Of a DNA stretch of 64,000 nt, positions 12,399-23,688 are shown piece by piece. Position numbers and translations under genes: made by a program. The notes beneath the pieces were generated by a model that was not told the DNA's origin, ran no database searches, and saw only the letters and a program-made list of their open reading frames with translations. This stretch comes from Panax quinquefolius. Its lineage: Eukaryota; Streptophyta; Magnoliopsida; Apiales; Araliaceae. Every line of letters starts with the position of its first letter. Within the stretch, counting starts at the first letter, position 1. The stretch lies in NCBI GenBank assembly GCA_020205615.1, contig CM035152.1:118456043-118520042 (forward strand), given 5' to 3'.

Positions 12399-12768
12399 GG
12401 GGAAATTATCATTTTTCCACCTCGATACTACATTCACGTCGTCTCAACATCATTTTAATTCGCATTTCATATGAACTGTCCCACAAGAACCATAGCGCAA
12501 AATCCTGAGTGACTATTACACAAGACAGCACACCGGATAGAATTTGAAGACTTGAAGATCTGGTCATGGACCCATCTTCTCGGCTTCGTACAACCTCTTC
12601 TCCCATGTCATTATGAGGCTCTCAAAAATAGTATCCTGGAAAGGTATATCATGCCTCAATTGGATGCCCGAATTAAAAGTTATGAAGGTTCGAGCGGACA
12701 GCGCGTAGCATAAGTGCAAGTACTTCGAGACGACGGGACCCGCATGGCCTGGGGAAACCCGGGCAGCC

Positions 12769-14352
12769 TGTTGTCCGATTGGCTATTACAAATCAAATCA
12801 AGTAAGCATCTGTGATCCACAAGTAATATATGAAAGTAGAGTGTCGAACCCACGAGGACAAAGTCTTAAAAGAAAACAATTACTAAGGCAAAGCCATTAC
12901 TAATCTTATCTAAACAAGTAAAAACAAGTGGTTGGTTAATCTATATGATTAAAAACAGAAAGAATGAGAGAAGTGGTTGTGCTAGGAAGTCAAGATAGGA
13001 TTACAACTCCCCTAATGCATCGCCTAATCTCCTAACTCTCCAAATTATAAACGAATCGAGGAATGGTCAACCGAGAATAGTAAAACTACATAAGCTTCTG
13101 TCGAAGGTCAAATGCACATCCCTAACCAGATAAATCACAATATTTCTATTGGTGAAAATAACTAGGTCAAGGTCATTAAGCTAAGTCTCAAGGCCAACAA
13201 GGTAAATAGGGATATGTCTATCCTATTAGCATATTATGCACACATTCCATTGGCATGGTCATAACAGGTGTTGTTGTATTTAAAGATAGATAATAATTTC
13301 TATTAATGCCAATATCTTTATCAAGCAATCAGTCATTAAATAAGAAATACAACAACCCATTCCAAAATGATTCATTATATAAAATAGGAGAGAAAGTTAA
13401 TTAAGCTAAACAAAAGGTTACATTGCAATCCTAAAAATAGAGTTAGTTCATAACCATGGTACTAACACACATTTTCAATACATTACACCTTATCAGACAA
13501 ACATAAATAAATGGGAGATTTGGAATAAGAAAACCCCTATTTTGAAGTGTTCTTCCTCCAAATCTTCTCTTCACGTGTAAAGCTCTGAGTTCTGTGTCAG
13601 ATGTAATAAATGTCCTTCCGTTGCACAGCTTCTTTCTCTTCTAGAAATAAAAATACATAAATAAATCCTAGTCTAAGCTATCTATTCTCTCTGAATATCT
13701 CTGATATTCTTTGATAATGAATGCAGGCTGCTTCTCTTTCTTTATATAGTGCTCCCTTCTTTCTTCTAGGTCATTAAAGACTTCTTACTGTTTGGGCACT
13801 GGAGCTCGCGCTGTGGTGCAAGCATAAGCTTGACAAGTGGCACAGCGGTGCCATGTATGGTTAAATACACCGAGGTTCGCGTTGCGGCGTGACTCCATAA
13901 GATGCAATTGGCGCGCGGGATGTAAGCATCGGTAGCGCCTGTATGGAGCCGAGGCGCCATCCTGGGTCAAGGCACTCTCTGCGCCGGGCGCCAATTTCTA
14001 GTAGTTTTTCGCTACATCCGGCACTGCGACGCGGATCATTATACTACCATTGGCGTCGGGGCGCTACTTTACAGTAGGGTCGAGCAATGGCAGGATGGAG
14101 CTGGGGCGCCACTTTCCAGTAGCTATCAAAGATGTATGGCGTTGCAGCGCGGGCTCCAAGTATGACACTGGTGCTGCGGCGCCATCACAGCAAAATTGAC
14201 CAACAAAGCTGGAAACAATCTGCAAAGCCTACCTGAAGAGAACTTAAACGAAATAATAATAAAATATATATAAAAGCTAACTAAAAGATTGAAAATAGGC
14301 AACAACTTAAGCTACAAAGGGTCTGATTCGTGGGTATAAATCACACTCATCA
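12769..14352 (-). repeat. 3' LTR of Athila-1
   Basis: It runs TG...CA and is 1584 bp against 1594 bp for the partner. It includes the conserved TCGAACCCACGAGGACAAAG near the U5 end. A minus-strand TATATAAAG lies at about 13,741-13,750. The U3 part (13,790-14,200) is a patchwork of GC-rich words (GGCGCC, GCGGCGC, TGGGGCGCCA) that differ strongly from the other LTR, whereas most of 12,810-13,780 is nearly identical to it. Confidence 0.93.
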
Positions 14353-14367
14353 AATACCCCCAAACTT
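14353..14367 (-). other. Polypurine tract of Athila-1
   Basis: On the minus strand AAGTTTGGGGGTATT immediately precedes the 3' LTR. Position and G-run are as expected for the plus-strand primer. Confidence 0.8.
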
Positions 14368-15782
14368 AAGCTTTTGTTTGTCCTAAGCAAACTATCAGAC
14401 ATCAATACCCATTAATGCAAGATACGAATGAGGACAAATACTAACAACTAAAAATATGGCCTCTAAGAAAAATCATAAACATCCTCCAAGAATAGGGCAA
14501 AAACACATACGAACGAGGGCTTAAAGTCTAAAAATAAACATGAGATTATAATAGATCCATTTTGTGTGTGTGTGAAGACCACATATCTAAACTAGCCATA
14601 ACCCAAATTAAGATCATACAGTCGACCGTGATAACCAATAGGCAACTATGCAACTCACATACATAAAAAGTATTAAGACAAGACGAAAAAAAAAAACGAA
14701 AGGCTCAAAAGTTCTAGAATAGTGAAGTAAATTCTGACTTAGACAGTACTTGATTACTTTTAGGCAAAACTGAGCACTTATTAGCAAGCTTTTGATCAAT
14801 GACTCCCAAGCCATAAGACTTTAGGGCACTAGGTGTAGAACACCCCTAAGAATCTAATAACTCAAGCACAAAGGCCACGTAAACAACATAAGTCCAAAAT
14901 AGATTTTACGAGCCTGCGTTTATGGGCGAGTGCGTTTCCACGCTCCATCTCAACCCACCATAAGACTGTTATTAAATTTTATTTTTTTTTAGAACTAAAG
15001 AATCGAAAGTGCTAAAGCTTCTAAGTCTTTTATTCTTGAAATGAACAGAGCATTTAACAGTGCAAACTATTTTCAACACAGTAAAAAGATAACCAAAAAC
15101 TGGAAAACTACTAGAGAGATAATAGGTCAGTGCTCGCTAAACGGATTGATCCAAGACAGTTTTGATTTATCTAAAACACACGCCCCAAATTCACATAGTT
15201 TTACCACTAGTCAAGGAAAATGATATAATTACAAGGCAATCCGTCAAAGGCCACAAACAAAACTTAACGCTAAACTACCCTAACCTAGCATATAGACAGT
15301 TACAGACTGGGGGTTAGAGTTAATCAAAATGTAATATGCAAAACCTATAGACTATAAAGTACCCTTTTCATCATAGGGCAAAGCCACAACACATGGAATC
15401 AAGTATACTAATTAATCAGTGAAAAAACCCAAACAGTGAGGCTTTAGGCAAAACAATATCTGACTTAGTCAAGATATTCCCAAGCAAAAGATATATAACC
15501 ACATGCATTAATATGAAACTTAAAATACTACTAAGCAAAGACATGCATCCATAAACCAAAAGCTTTACCACAATAATAATCACAATAGATAAAATAAAAA
15601 TTAAACCATAAGTCTGGGGCTATAAAGCCCAAATAATACGATCAAATCCTCACACCAACATAATTAAATAGTAGTTCAAATATTTAAAGACAAACACAAT
15701 TCATATATAAAAATAAATAAAAGGAAGTCTCCCCCACACTTGTACGTTGGCCCGTGTCCTCACTGGCCTCTAGACTACAACA
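14368..15782 (-). other. Non-coding 3' region of Athila-1
   Basis: About 1.4 kb between the end of the extra ORF and the polypurine tract. Short open frames on both strands have no recognisable domain. Athila-group elements commonly have long non-coding 3' regions. I see nothing else in it. Confidence 0.6.
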
Positions 15783-17105
15783 TCAAACATCAGCAGCATC
15801 CCCGCCATCATCACCATCATGATCGATGTCTTCATCAGCATCGAATAATTTAAGATCATCATCCTCTCCATCATCGTCCTCCACATTGACTGGCTCATTC
15901 ACGCGGGCCTCTTCAGCAGGCGGCAGAAATTATGGCAGATACGGTGCATAGATTGGAGGCACTGGAAATGGGAATGGCATGAAGTCCGCGTACTCGCCCC
16001 CCTGAGTAGCATGAATATTGGCTAGTGTATCTGCGAACTCAGCATGGTAGTGGTGGAATTGGCTCTGCCACTAGGCGACCGTGTCCACCTTGCAGTGCAA
16101 AAAGTTTAGGCTGTTCATAATCTGTGCAAGGGCCCCAGATTCAACGGCTTCAACAGAAGGGGGAACTGGTGCCTGAGTGGAGGTTCCTGCCTCAGTGGAT
16201 GGCTGTGGATCATCTGATGGCGGCGGTTGAGGCGCTGGTAAAAATCCTTCTCCTCGAGGATGCGATGGTGCGCCTTCCCAGACAGCATAGCGACTAATGA
16301 GTTGATGATCAATGACGGACATTGGCGACAGGGTGACATCTTCTGCCTCCCACTGAACACACGCCCTTTTACATAGACGGGTAATAAGAGACGGGTGGGG
16401 GAGTCCAGACATGACTTTACTCTTTATGGCCTTTTTGATAGACTTATTAATCAAGACTCCAACATCCACCTTCAACCCCATAACAATGGCATAGAGCAAC
16501 CTCGCCCTCTCCCGAGTGACATCACTCAAATGACGCGTAGGTTGGATATTTGCACAAATAAAGGCGTACCATGCCTTACCATAACGGCTAAGCGCCTGCT
16601 GGGGAAACGACGTTCTTTCACCCGTGTACTCATTTGTTTTCCACACCTTCCTGGGCTTGCAGAGTTTTCCAATAATTTCATCACTGTGGTAACTCCGAAT
16701 CCCATTCTCCCTATAATCCCGCTTGTCAAAATTGGGAGTCCCATAAACTTCATTGATAGCCTTGCTATCGAATGGGATCAATTTCCCCCTAATTAGTGCT
16801 GCCGACGGGCCATCTGGAATGGCATTAGCATAGAACTCCTTTACCACTACAACCACAGCAGATTCCGGTGGTTTAGTGAAATGCACCCATTTTATGGCGC
16901 TAATCATCCCATTCATCTCGCCATCTAATTTATCATCTGGCCTTAGCCCTCGCTCAGGCACCAAACTACGCAATTTGAAATTCTGTGTGTAGCGTTTGTA
17001 AGCATCTTCTGATGGGAATTTTACAGGATCCCAAGGTGTAATCTGGTTTCGGGAGGAGGATGGAGGATGGGGGCCAATGCTAGTTCTAGGGCGCTTAGAA
17101 GCCAT
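15783..17105 (-). pseudogene. Extra ORF of Athila-1 (plant transposon-protein type), two premature stops near its end
   Basis: An ATG at 17,103-17,105 opens 344 codons (MASKRPRTSIGPHPPSSSRN...), a long frame in an otherwise broken element. It stops at 16,071-16,073 with TAG before TGGCAG. The same frame continues past it and past a second stop (TAA near 15,930) into an acidic tail rich in D and E, ending at TGA 15,783-15,785. Segments such as LIRGKLIPFDSKAINEVYG and WYAFICANIQPTRHLSDVT resemble a family found downstream of pol in many plant Athila-like elements and usually labelled 'putative plant transposon protein'; its function is not established. It occupies the place of the env-like ORF of other Athila elements, but I see no convincing signal peptide or membrane segment. 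A Pro/Ser-rich linker (about residues 285-320) follows the conserved part. Confidence 0.7.
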
Positions 17106-18187
17106 GGAAATTTATGCAAGAATAATTCAAAGAAAGGGTACTCTATGCTCTGAAAGCAAATTTTATCAAGTGAAAGACCCGTACCTTGCTTGGGCTTTTA
17201 AAGAGGTAAGGCGCAGGCAACGGCCATCATAAATAACCGCGACGGTTGGCGAACGGTCAGAAAGTAAACGGTTGGCAACTGTATCAATGCAACTGTTAAG
17301 GTTGTCTAACCACTCGACGAGGAGAAAACGCACGCTTGAAAAAATAATTGATGCATCTGTTATGAGAGGAGAGAGAAGACGCTGGTGAAAATACCTTATT
17401 TAAACCGAAATTCGCTTGTGGCGCTAGGGCGCTGTGAAAACCCTTTTCAGCGCATTGCTTACTGAACCTCTCTTCGATACTTGGCATTTGGTATTTTTTT
17501 GCAATGTGTTTGAGCAGGTCTTGGCGTTGCGGCGCTGGCTATGGTGCTGGGGCACGAATTAACAGTGTGCTCACACAATACTTGGCACTGCGGCAGCACG
17601 AATGGCTAGTTAAGAATAGGCTTTGGGGCGCCAGTTTATAGTATATCAACACCTTGCCCGTGACCGCAGCCGGAAGTTGAAGTGCGGCATGAATATGATG
17701 TCATAATGTAGAATGCCGATATAAACATTGGCGTCATGGCGCAGAGCCTAATTTTTTGATACAAATGCATCCTGCACAGGCCAAAATCTATATCAGCAAT
17801 CAACACATAATTGACAAGTTCTAATTAAGGAAAACCCTGAAACAGATACTAACAACATGCACTATACAGACCACATGCACTAAATAGAACACACACTGAG
17901 CACATAACACAGACAACACAAACATTATTAACAATTCTAACTACTGAAAACCTTATACATATACTAACATACTATTCAAACTATAGCTATACTAAAAACC
18001 AGACAGTAACTAGACAAGCAAAATGAAACTTCCAGTTAATAAAGATAAAAACAATTTGTTTGATACTGAGATGGGGATACCTCCCATCAAGCGCTTGATT
18101 TAGAGTCATCGGCTTGACTATCATCCCGTCTTACACCGGGTCTCCCAATGTAATGGAGGTGTTCTGTCGGTCGACCTCGCCGCCCCA
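17106..18187 (-). other. Spacer between pol and extra ORF of Athila-1
   Basis: No gene recognised. The part from 17,519 to 17,760 contains GC-rich words (GGCGTTGCGGCGC, GGGGCGCCAGTTTATAGTA) of the same kind as the LTR U3 patches at 13,790-14,200 and 24,730-25,090. A minus-strand leader to the extra ORF may lie here. Confidence 0.55.
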
Positions 18188-21100
18188 TTAGTGTTTTAAT
18201 CTCTGCCCATTGACTTTGAAGGTTGTGTCGGAATTGGGGTCCTCAACCTCTATTTCCCAATATGGATAAACCTTGGCAACTATGAATGGACCCGACCATC
18301 GGGACTTTAGTTTCCTTGGAAATAACTTTAGACGGGAATTAAAGAGAAGAACCTTCTGGCCCGGTTCGAAGTGTCTCTCGAGAATTTTCTTATCGTGCCA
18401 CTTTTTAGATCTTCTCCTTATATAACTTAGCATTTTCATATGCTTGCAGACAAAACTCGTCTGATTCATTTAGTTGCAAGAGTCGCTTCTCACTGGCTGC
18501 CTCAAGATCAAAGTTGAGCTTCTAAATAGCCCAATAAGCGTTGTGCTCCAATTCTACTGGGAGATGACATGCCTTACCATAGACAAGCCTATATGGAGAC
18601 ATTCCGATAGGCATTTTATAAGCTATGCGGTAGGCCCACAATGCATCATCGAGCTTCTTAGACCAGTCCTTATGATTTGGGTTAACAATCTTCTCCAAGA
18701 TTCGTTTCACCTCTCGATTTAAAATTTTAGCTTGGCCGATGGTCTGTGGGTGGTAGGCAATGGCGATCTTATGGGTCACCCCATACTTGGCTAGAAGGGC
18801 ATCAAAGTATTTGTTACAAAAATGCAACCCTTCATCGCTGATGATAGCCCGAGGCGTGCCAAAACGGGTGAAAATGTTTTTCTTGAGGAACTGAAGCACC
18901 ACCTTAGCATCATTAGTCTGCAAGGCAACTTCTTCCACCCATTTAGAGACATAATCCACTGCCACTAGGATATAGAGATTGTTGAAGGAGGACAGAAATG
19001 GACCCATGAAGTCGATGCCCCATACATCAAATAATTCCACCTCTGGGATATTTTGCAGTGGTAGTTCATGTCGTCTTGATATAGTGCCCACCCTTTGGCA
19101 TCTGTCGTAGTGCAACACATATGTGTGTTCATCCTTGAATAGGGTGGGCCAATAAAATCCTGACTGAAGCACTTTAGCTGCAGTTCGTTGGCCTCTAAAA
19201 TGACCTTCATAGTTTAAAAGAGTGGCAGTGATGTAGCACACCTTCAATTTCTTTATCCGACAAGCATCTTCGCAAAATATAATCTAAACACTGCTTGAAC
19301 AGGAAGGGCTCATCCCACAGATATTGCTTAGCATCTTTTAGGAATTTCTTCCTTTATTGATAGCTCAGGTCTTGAGGAAGCACTTGGCACGCGACATAAT
19401 TAGCAAAGTCCACAAACCACATAACTTTGCTATTGACAACAAAGAGTTGTTTGTCCGGGAAGAAGTCATTTATGGCTTTGTCAACATCTCCCGAGTGCGT
19501 GGTGTTTTCCAACCTAGATAAGTGATCGACAACCTGATTTTCTGTCCCCTTCTTATCTCGAATTTCTAAATCAAACTCCTGGAGAAGCAGAACCCACCTT
19601 ATCAATCTCGGCTTAGCATCCTTCTTTTCAATCAAATACATTATTATCGAGTGATCGGTGTATACAATCACCTTCGTTCTAATGAGGTAGGAACAGAACT
19701 TATCAAAAGCATAAACTACTGCCAGCAGCTCCTTCTCAGTGGTGGTATAATTCAACTGAGCATCAGTTAATGTCTTGCTGGCATAGTATATGGTGTGGAA
19801 GACCTTCTCCCTTCTCTAGCCCAACACTGCCCCGATTGCAAAATCACTTGCATCAAACATTAGCTCAAAAGGGACGGTCCAGTCAGGGGTTATAACAATA
19901 GGAGCCGAGACAAGTCTTTTCTTTAACAACTCAAAAGCACCCAGGCAGACTTCATCAAATTGGAAAGGCATGTCCTTTTCCAATAGAGTGCACAACGGTT
20001 TGGTAATCCGTGAGAAGTCCTGGATAAACCTTCTGTAGAACCTGGCGTGCCCGAGAAAACTCCATACCCCTTTCACTGAGGTGGGCGGTGGAAGGTTATT
20101 GATCACATCTATCTTTGCCTTATCAACCTCAATTCTGCCAACAGAAACTCGATGACCCAGAATAATGCCTTCTTAAACCATGAAGTGACACTTCTCCTAA
20201 TTCAACACCAGGTTAGTTTCAACACATCTTTGGAGAACGGCAGTCAGATTTGTCAAGCAATTATCAAACGAGCTCCCAAATACTGAGAAGTCGTCCATGA
20301 AGACCTCCAGGGTCTTTTCAACCATATCAGAGAAGATTGACATCATACACCGTTGAAATATTACGGGAGCATTACATAGCCCGAAAGACATTTTTTGGAA
20401 GGCAAAGGTCCCATACAGACATGTGAACGTCGTCTTCTCCTGATCTTCAGGAGCAATAGAAATCTGATTATACCCCGAGTACCCATCTAGCAGACAATAA
20501 TATTCGTGCCCAGCCAACCGATCAAGCATCTGATCAATAAATAGAAGGGGAAAGTGATCTTTACAGGTTAATTTGTTCAGTTTCCTATAATCCATGCACA
20601 CTCTCCACCCGGTCGCTGTCTTGGTGGGAATCAGTTCATTGTTCTCATTGGACACAACTATCATCCCGCCCTTCTTTAGCACGCACTGGATAGGACTAAC
20701 CCAAGGGCTATCGGAGATGGGGTAGATAATGCTCGCATCTAATAATTTAATGATCTCCTTTCGGACGACCTCTTTCATAATGGGATTTAGCCTCCTCTGA
20801 TGCTCTATAGATGGCTTCGACCCTTCCTCCAATAGAATTTTGTGCATGCATAGAGTCAGGTTGATCCCTTTTATATCAGCAATTGACCACCCCAGGGCTA
20901 TTTTGTATTTCTTGAGCACAAGCAACAACTTTTTTTCCTGACACTTAGTTAAAGAAATAGAAATTATCACAGGTAAAGAAGATGAATTCCCTAAGTAAGC
21001 ATACCTCAAGTGATTGGGCAAAGGCTTAAGCTCTAGGACAGGAGGCTCTATGATCGATGGTTGAGCCTTGGAAGTAGATGCCTCATTATTATTCAGAGAC

Positions 21101-21969
21101 TCAAACTGTCGGTGGAATTACTTGGATCTTTGGGGTTCATCTAGCCACTTGGCACATTTTATATGTGTAGGCTCTTCCGTAGTACTGGCCCCGATTAATG
21201 TAGCTTCCAAAGGGTCTTGAATGCAAGTTACTGAGAATACTCCCTTCACTAAATTATCAATTGTATTAATCTGGAAGCAATCCTCAGGGGTATTAGGATA
21301 CTTCATCGATCTGAAGACATTGAACATCACTTCTTGATCATGTACCCTCATTGTTAACTCCCCTTTCTGTACATCGATCAGGGTCCTCCCAGTCGCCAAG
21401 AATGGACTGCCCAATATTATCGGGACCTCCCTGTCCTCTTCAAAATCTAGGACTATAAAATCCGCTGGGAATATGAACTTGTCAACCTTAACAAGCACAT
21501 CCTCTACAATCCCCTTCGGGTACATTAGAGACCTATCAGCCAATTGCAAGGTAACACTTGTAGGTTTGGCTTCATTGAGGCCCAGCTTCTTATAAATAAA
21601 GAGGGGCATCAAGTTGATGCTAGCCCCTAGATCACACAGAGCCTTGCCAATAAAATGGTCCCCAATAATGCACGGAATTGTAAAGCTTTCCGGATCTTTT
21701 AGCTTCAGTGGAAGCTTGTTTTGAAGGATGGAACTACACTCCTCTGTTAGTGCCACTGTTTCATAGTCCCCCATTTTGCGCTTCTTGGATAAGATGTCCT
21801 TCATGAACTTAACATAACTAGGCATTCCCTCCAATGCCTCCGCAAACGGGATATTTATGTGCAGCCTCTTGAACACCTCCAAAATTTTGGAAAACTGTTT
21901 GTCCAGCTTCTGTTTCTGCAACCGTTGGGGGAAAGGCAACTGAGGGAGAGGCTGATTTACCATACTCAT
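18188..21969 (-). pseudogene. Athila-1 pol: protease, reverse transcriptase, RNase H, integrase
   Basis: Protease: ALCDLGASINLMP (about 21,600-21,645) gives the catalytic Asp in the Athila-type D-L-G-A-S setting. Reverse transcriptase: 21,021 to about 19,900, with CMDYRKLNK, the LLDGYSGYNQI palm motif and FMDD (20,290-20,301). RNase H: 19,755-19,500, with the TDHS motif and a degraded DHLSRLE. Integrase: 19,310-18,188, with the DFMGPF and ISDEGLHF aspartates and a C-terminal region ending WSGPFIVAKVYP...GQRLKH. Breaks: in-frame stops just after 21,118, two between 20,106 and 20,197, one at about 19,815, one at about 19,352, and frame changes before and after integrase. Two key integrase residues are changed: the first zinc-finger Cys is Tyr (VLHYDRC) and the catalytic Glu after GQA is Lys. 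Homology is clear; activity is lost. Confidence 0.92.
20290..20301 (-). other. Reverse transcriptase FMDD active-site codons
   Basis: TTC ATG GAC GAC on the minus strand, inside EVFMDDFSVFG. These are the metal-binding aspartates of reverse transcriptase and are still intact in this decayed copy. Confidence 0.9.
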
Positions 21970-22009
21970 TAGAGGAGATAGTTTTGGAGGGCTATCGTTA
22001 CCACTTTCT

Positions 22010-22459
22010 TCACCCCCAAATGTTATTCTCCTTCACTGGAGGTTCCTTTTCAGTCACTACTTCTTCCACTAGAGCACTCTCTCCACTTTGTTCCTTAGTG
22101 GTTCTCCCACTTCTAAGTGTCACTGCTTTACATTGTTCCTTGCCTTTCGGTTTCGGGTTGACATCAGTGTCACTAGGCAATGTGCCTTGTGGACAATTGT
22201 TTAGAGCAGTAGCCAATTGTCCCATCTGTACTTTAAGATTACTAATGGAGGCTTCTTGATTGTTACTTCTAGTTTCATTTTGGGAAATGTACCTTGACAG
22301 GAGATCTTCTAAACTGGGCTTCCTCTCCTGTTGAGGTGGTGGATGGTGGAACTGATTATGAGTGCTCTGTGGCTGTGGGGTGAACTGATTCTGAGATTGG
22401 AATCCAAGAGGGTTAGCATAATTCGGCCTGGTAGATGAAGGTTGTGGTTGATTGGGGTT

Positions 22460-22498
<39 letters not shown>

Positions 22499-23563
22499 GC
22501 CCCATGAGAAGTTGGGATGATTTCTCAAACCCGGGTGGTAATGAGTGGGAAGATTGGTGTTTTGTTGCCGCCTGTAGTTGGAAACGAATTGAACTGACTC
22601 AGGGCTTATCGCACACTGATCAGTAGGGTGGCTCCCTTGACATAACTCACACTGAACTACGACACTCTGCACATTCTGAACCACTGAAGGTCCCATGGCG
22701 TCTAGCCGTTTCGTTAGCGCTGCTACCTGAGCCACTAACGATGTGAAAGAGTCAACTTTATATACCCCCGCTGCTCTTCTAGGGGCTTGCCTATCATTTG
22801 GCCATTGGTAATTAGTGGGCGCCATTATCTCCACTAGCTCATACCTCACTGTGTGATGTTTGGCCATGAAGGCCCCTCCAGACGTGGCATCAATACTCGA
22901 ACGAGTTGATCCGGATAGCCCATTGTAGAAGGTCTGGATTGGAAGCCATTCTGGCAATCCATGGTGCGGGCATTTCCTCATAAGATCCTTAAACCACTCC
23001 CATTAGTCGTACAAGGATTCTAAGTCGAACTGGACAAAGGACGTGATATCATGTTTGAGCCTTGCTGTTTTGGCAGGCAGAAAGAACTTCACCACAAATT
23101 TCTGTGCCAAGTCAGCCCATGTGGTAATGGAGCCTGACGGTAATGAATGAAGCCAACTCTTGGCCTTGTCCCTTAATGTAAATGGAAACAACCGGAGTCT
23201 GATGGCATCATCAGACACTCCATTGCATTTAAATGTGTCACAGATCTCCACAAAATTCAAAAAGTGATCATTGGGATCATCATTCGGTAGTCCCCCAAAC
23301 TGAATGTTGGTGCACATTTGAATGGTGCCCGGCTTGATCTCGAAATTATTAGCTTGGATGGTGGGCCTTAGAATGCTCACCTGGAGATCGTCAATGTGAG
23401 GCATAGCGTACTCCCTCAGAGATTTCTGATGTTCCTCAGCCATTATGATAGGAGCAGGTATGTCCTCGGGTGTGTCCTCGGATTTTTCTCTTCACAGTCG
23501 TCTGAATGTTCTATCAACCTCGGGATCGATAGGTATTATATTAAATCCCTTCCGAGGTGGCAT
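22010..23563 (-). pseudogene. Athila-1 gag
   Basis: The likely start is the ATG at 23,563-23,561 (MPPRKGFNII...). The frame is interrupted by TGA at 23,494-23,492, where CGA (Arg) would fit, and by TAA at about 23,002-23,000. Between the stops lies the Retrotrans_gag core (GGLPNDDPNDHFLNFVEIC, LRDKAKSWLHSLPSGSITTW). After the second stop come WFKDLMRKCPHHGLPEW and a zinc knuckle CELCQGSHPTDQC (C-x2-C-x3-H-x4-C). A run of about 14 Asn, encoded by (TTG/GTT)n read on this strand at 22,460-22,499, precedes a Gln/Pro-rich linker. Gag packages the genomic RNA into the particle. A frame change separates gag from the protease frame that starts by 21,969. Confidence 0.9.
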
Positions 23564-23664
23564 AAACAATGAAGACTACCTGAAAAGAGAGTTAAACAGA
23601 AGAATTAGTTTAAAGTAAGATCGTAATAACTTAGTTTTAATATTGAAAAACAATTAATTCTAAG

Positions 23665-23682
23665 TCCCCGGCAACGGTGCCA
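23665..23682 (-). other. Primer-binding site for tRNA-Asp (Athila-1)
   Basis: On the minus strand TGGCACCGTTGCCGGGGA matches the complement of the 3' end of plant tRNA-Asp at 17 of 18 positions (tRNA end recalled from general knowledge). It lies 6 bp inside the 5' LTR, as expected. Confidence 0.88.
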
Positions 23683-23688
23683 AAAACT

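Larger units (their letters stand above)
11305..12768. other. Unassigned repeat-derived segment between a solo LTR and an Athila element
   Basis: No credible gene. It holds two short-unit arrays (11,480-11,870 and 12,018-12,398). The string CGTAAAACACTTCTGC (about 11,854) is shared with 40,944, inside the third Athila-like LTR, so part of this segment is probably an LTR remnant. It ends with a GC-rich stretch that can fold (GCCTGGG-GAAA-CCCGGGC, about 12,747-12,765). Confidence 0.5.

Noticed and set aside
16395..16796. 133-codon plus-strand frame
   Set aside because: Antisense shadow of the extra Athila ORF on the minus strand.
22435..22626. Cys-run frame on the plus strand
   Set aside because: Antisense of the poly-Asn tract in Athila-1 gag.
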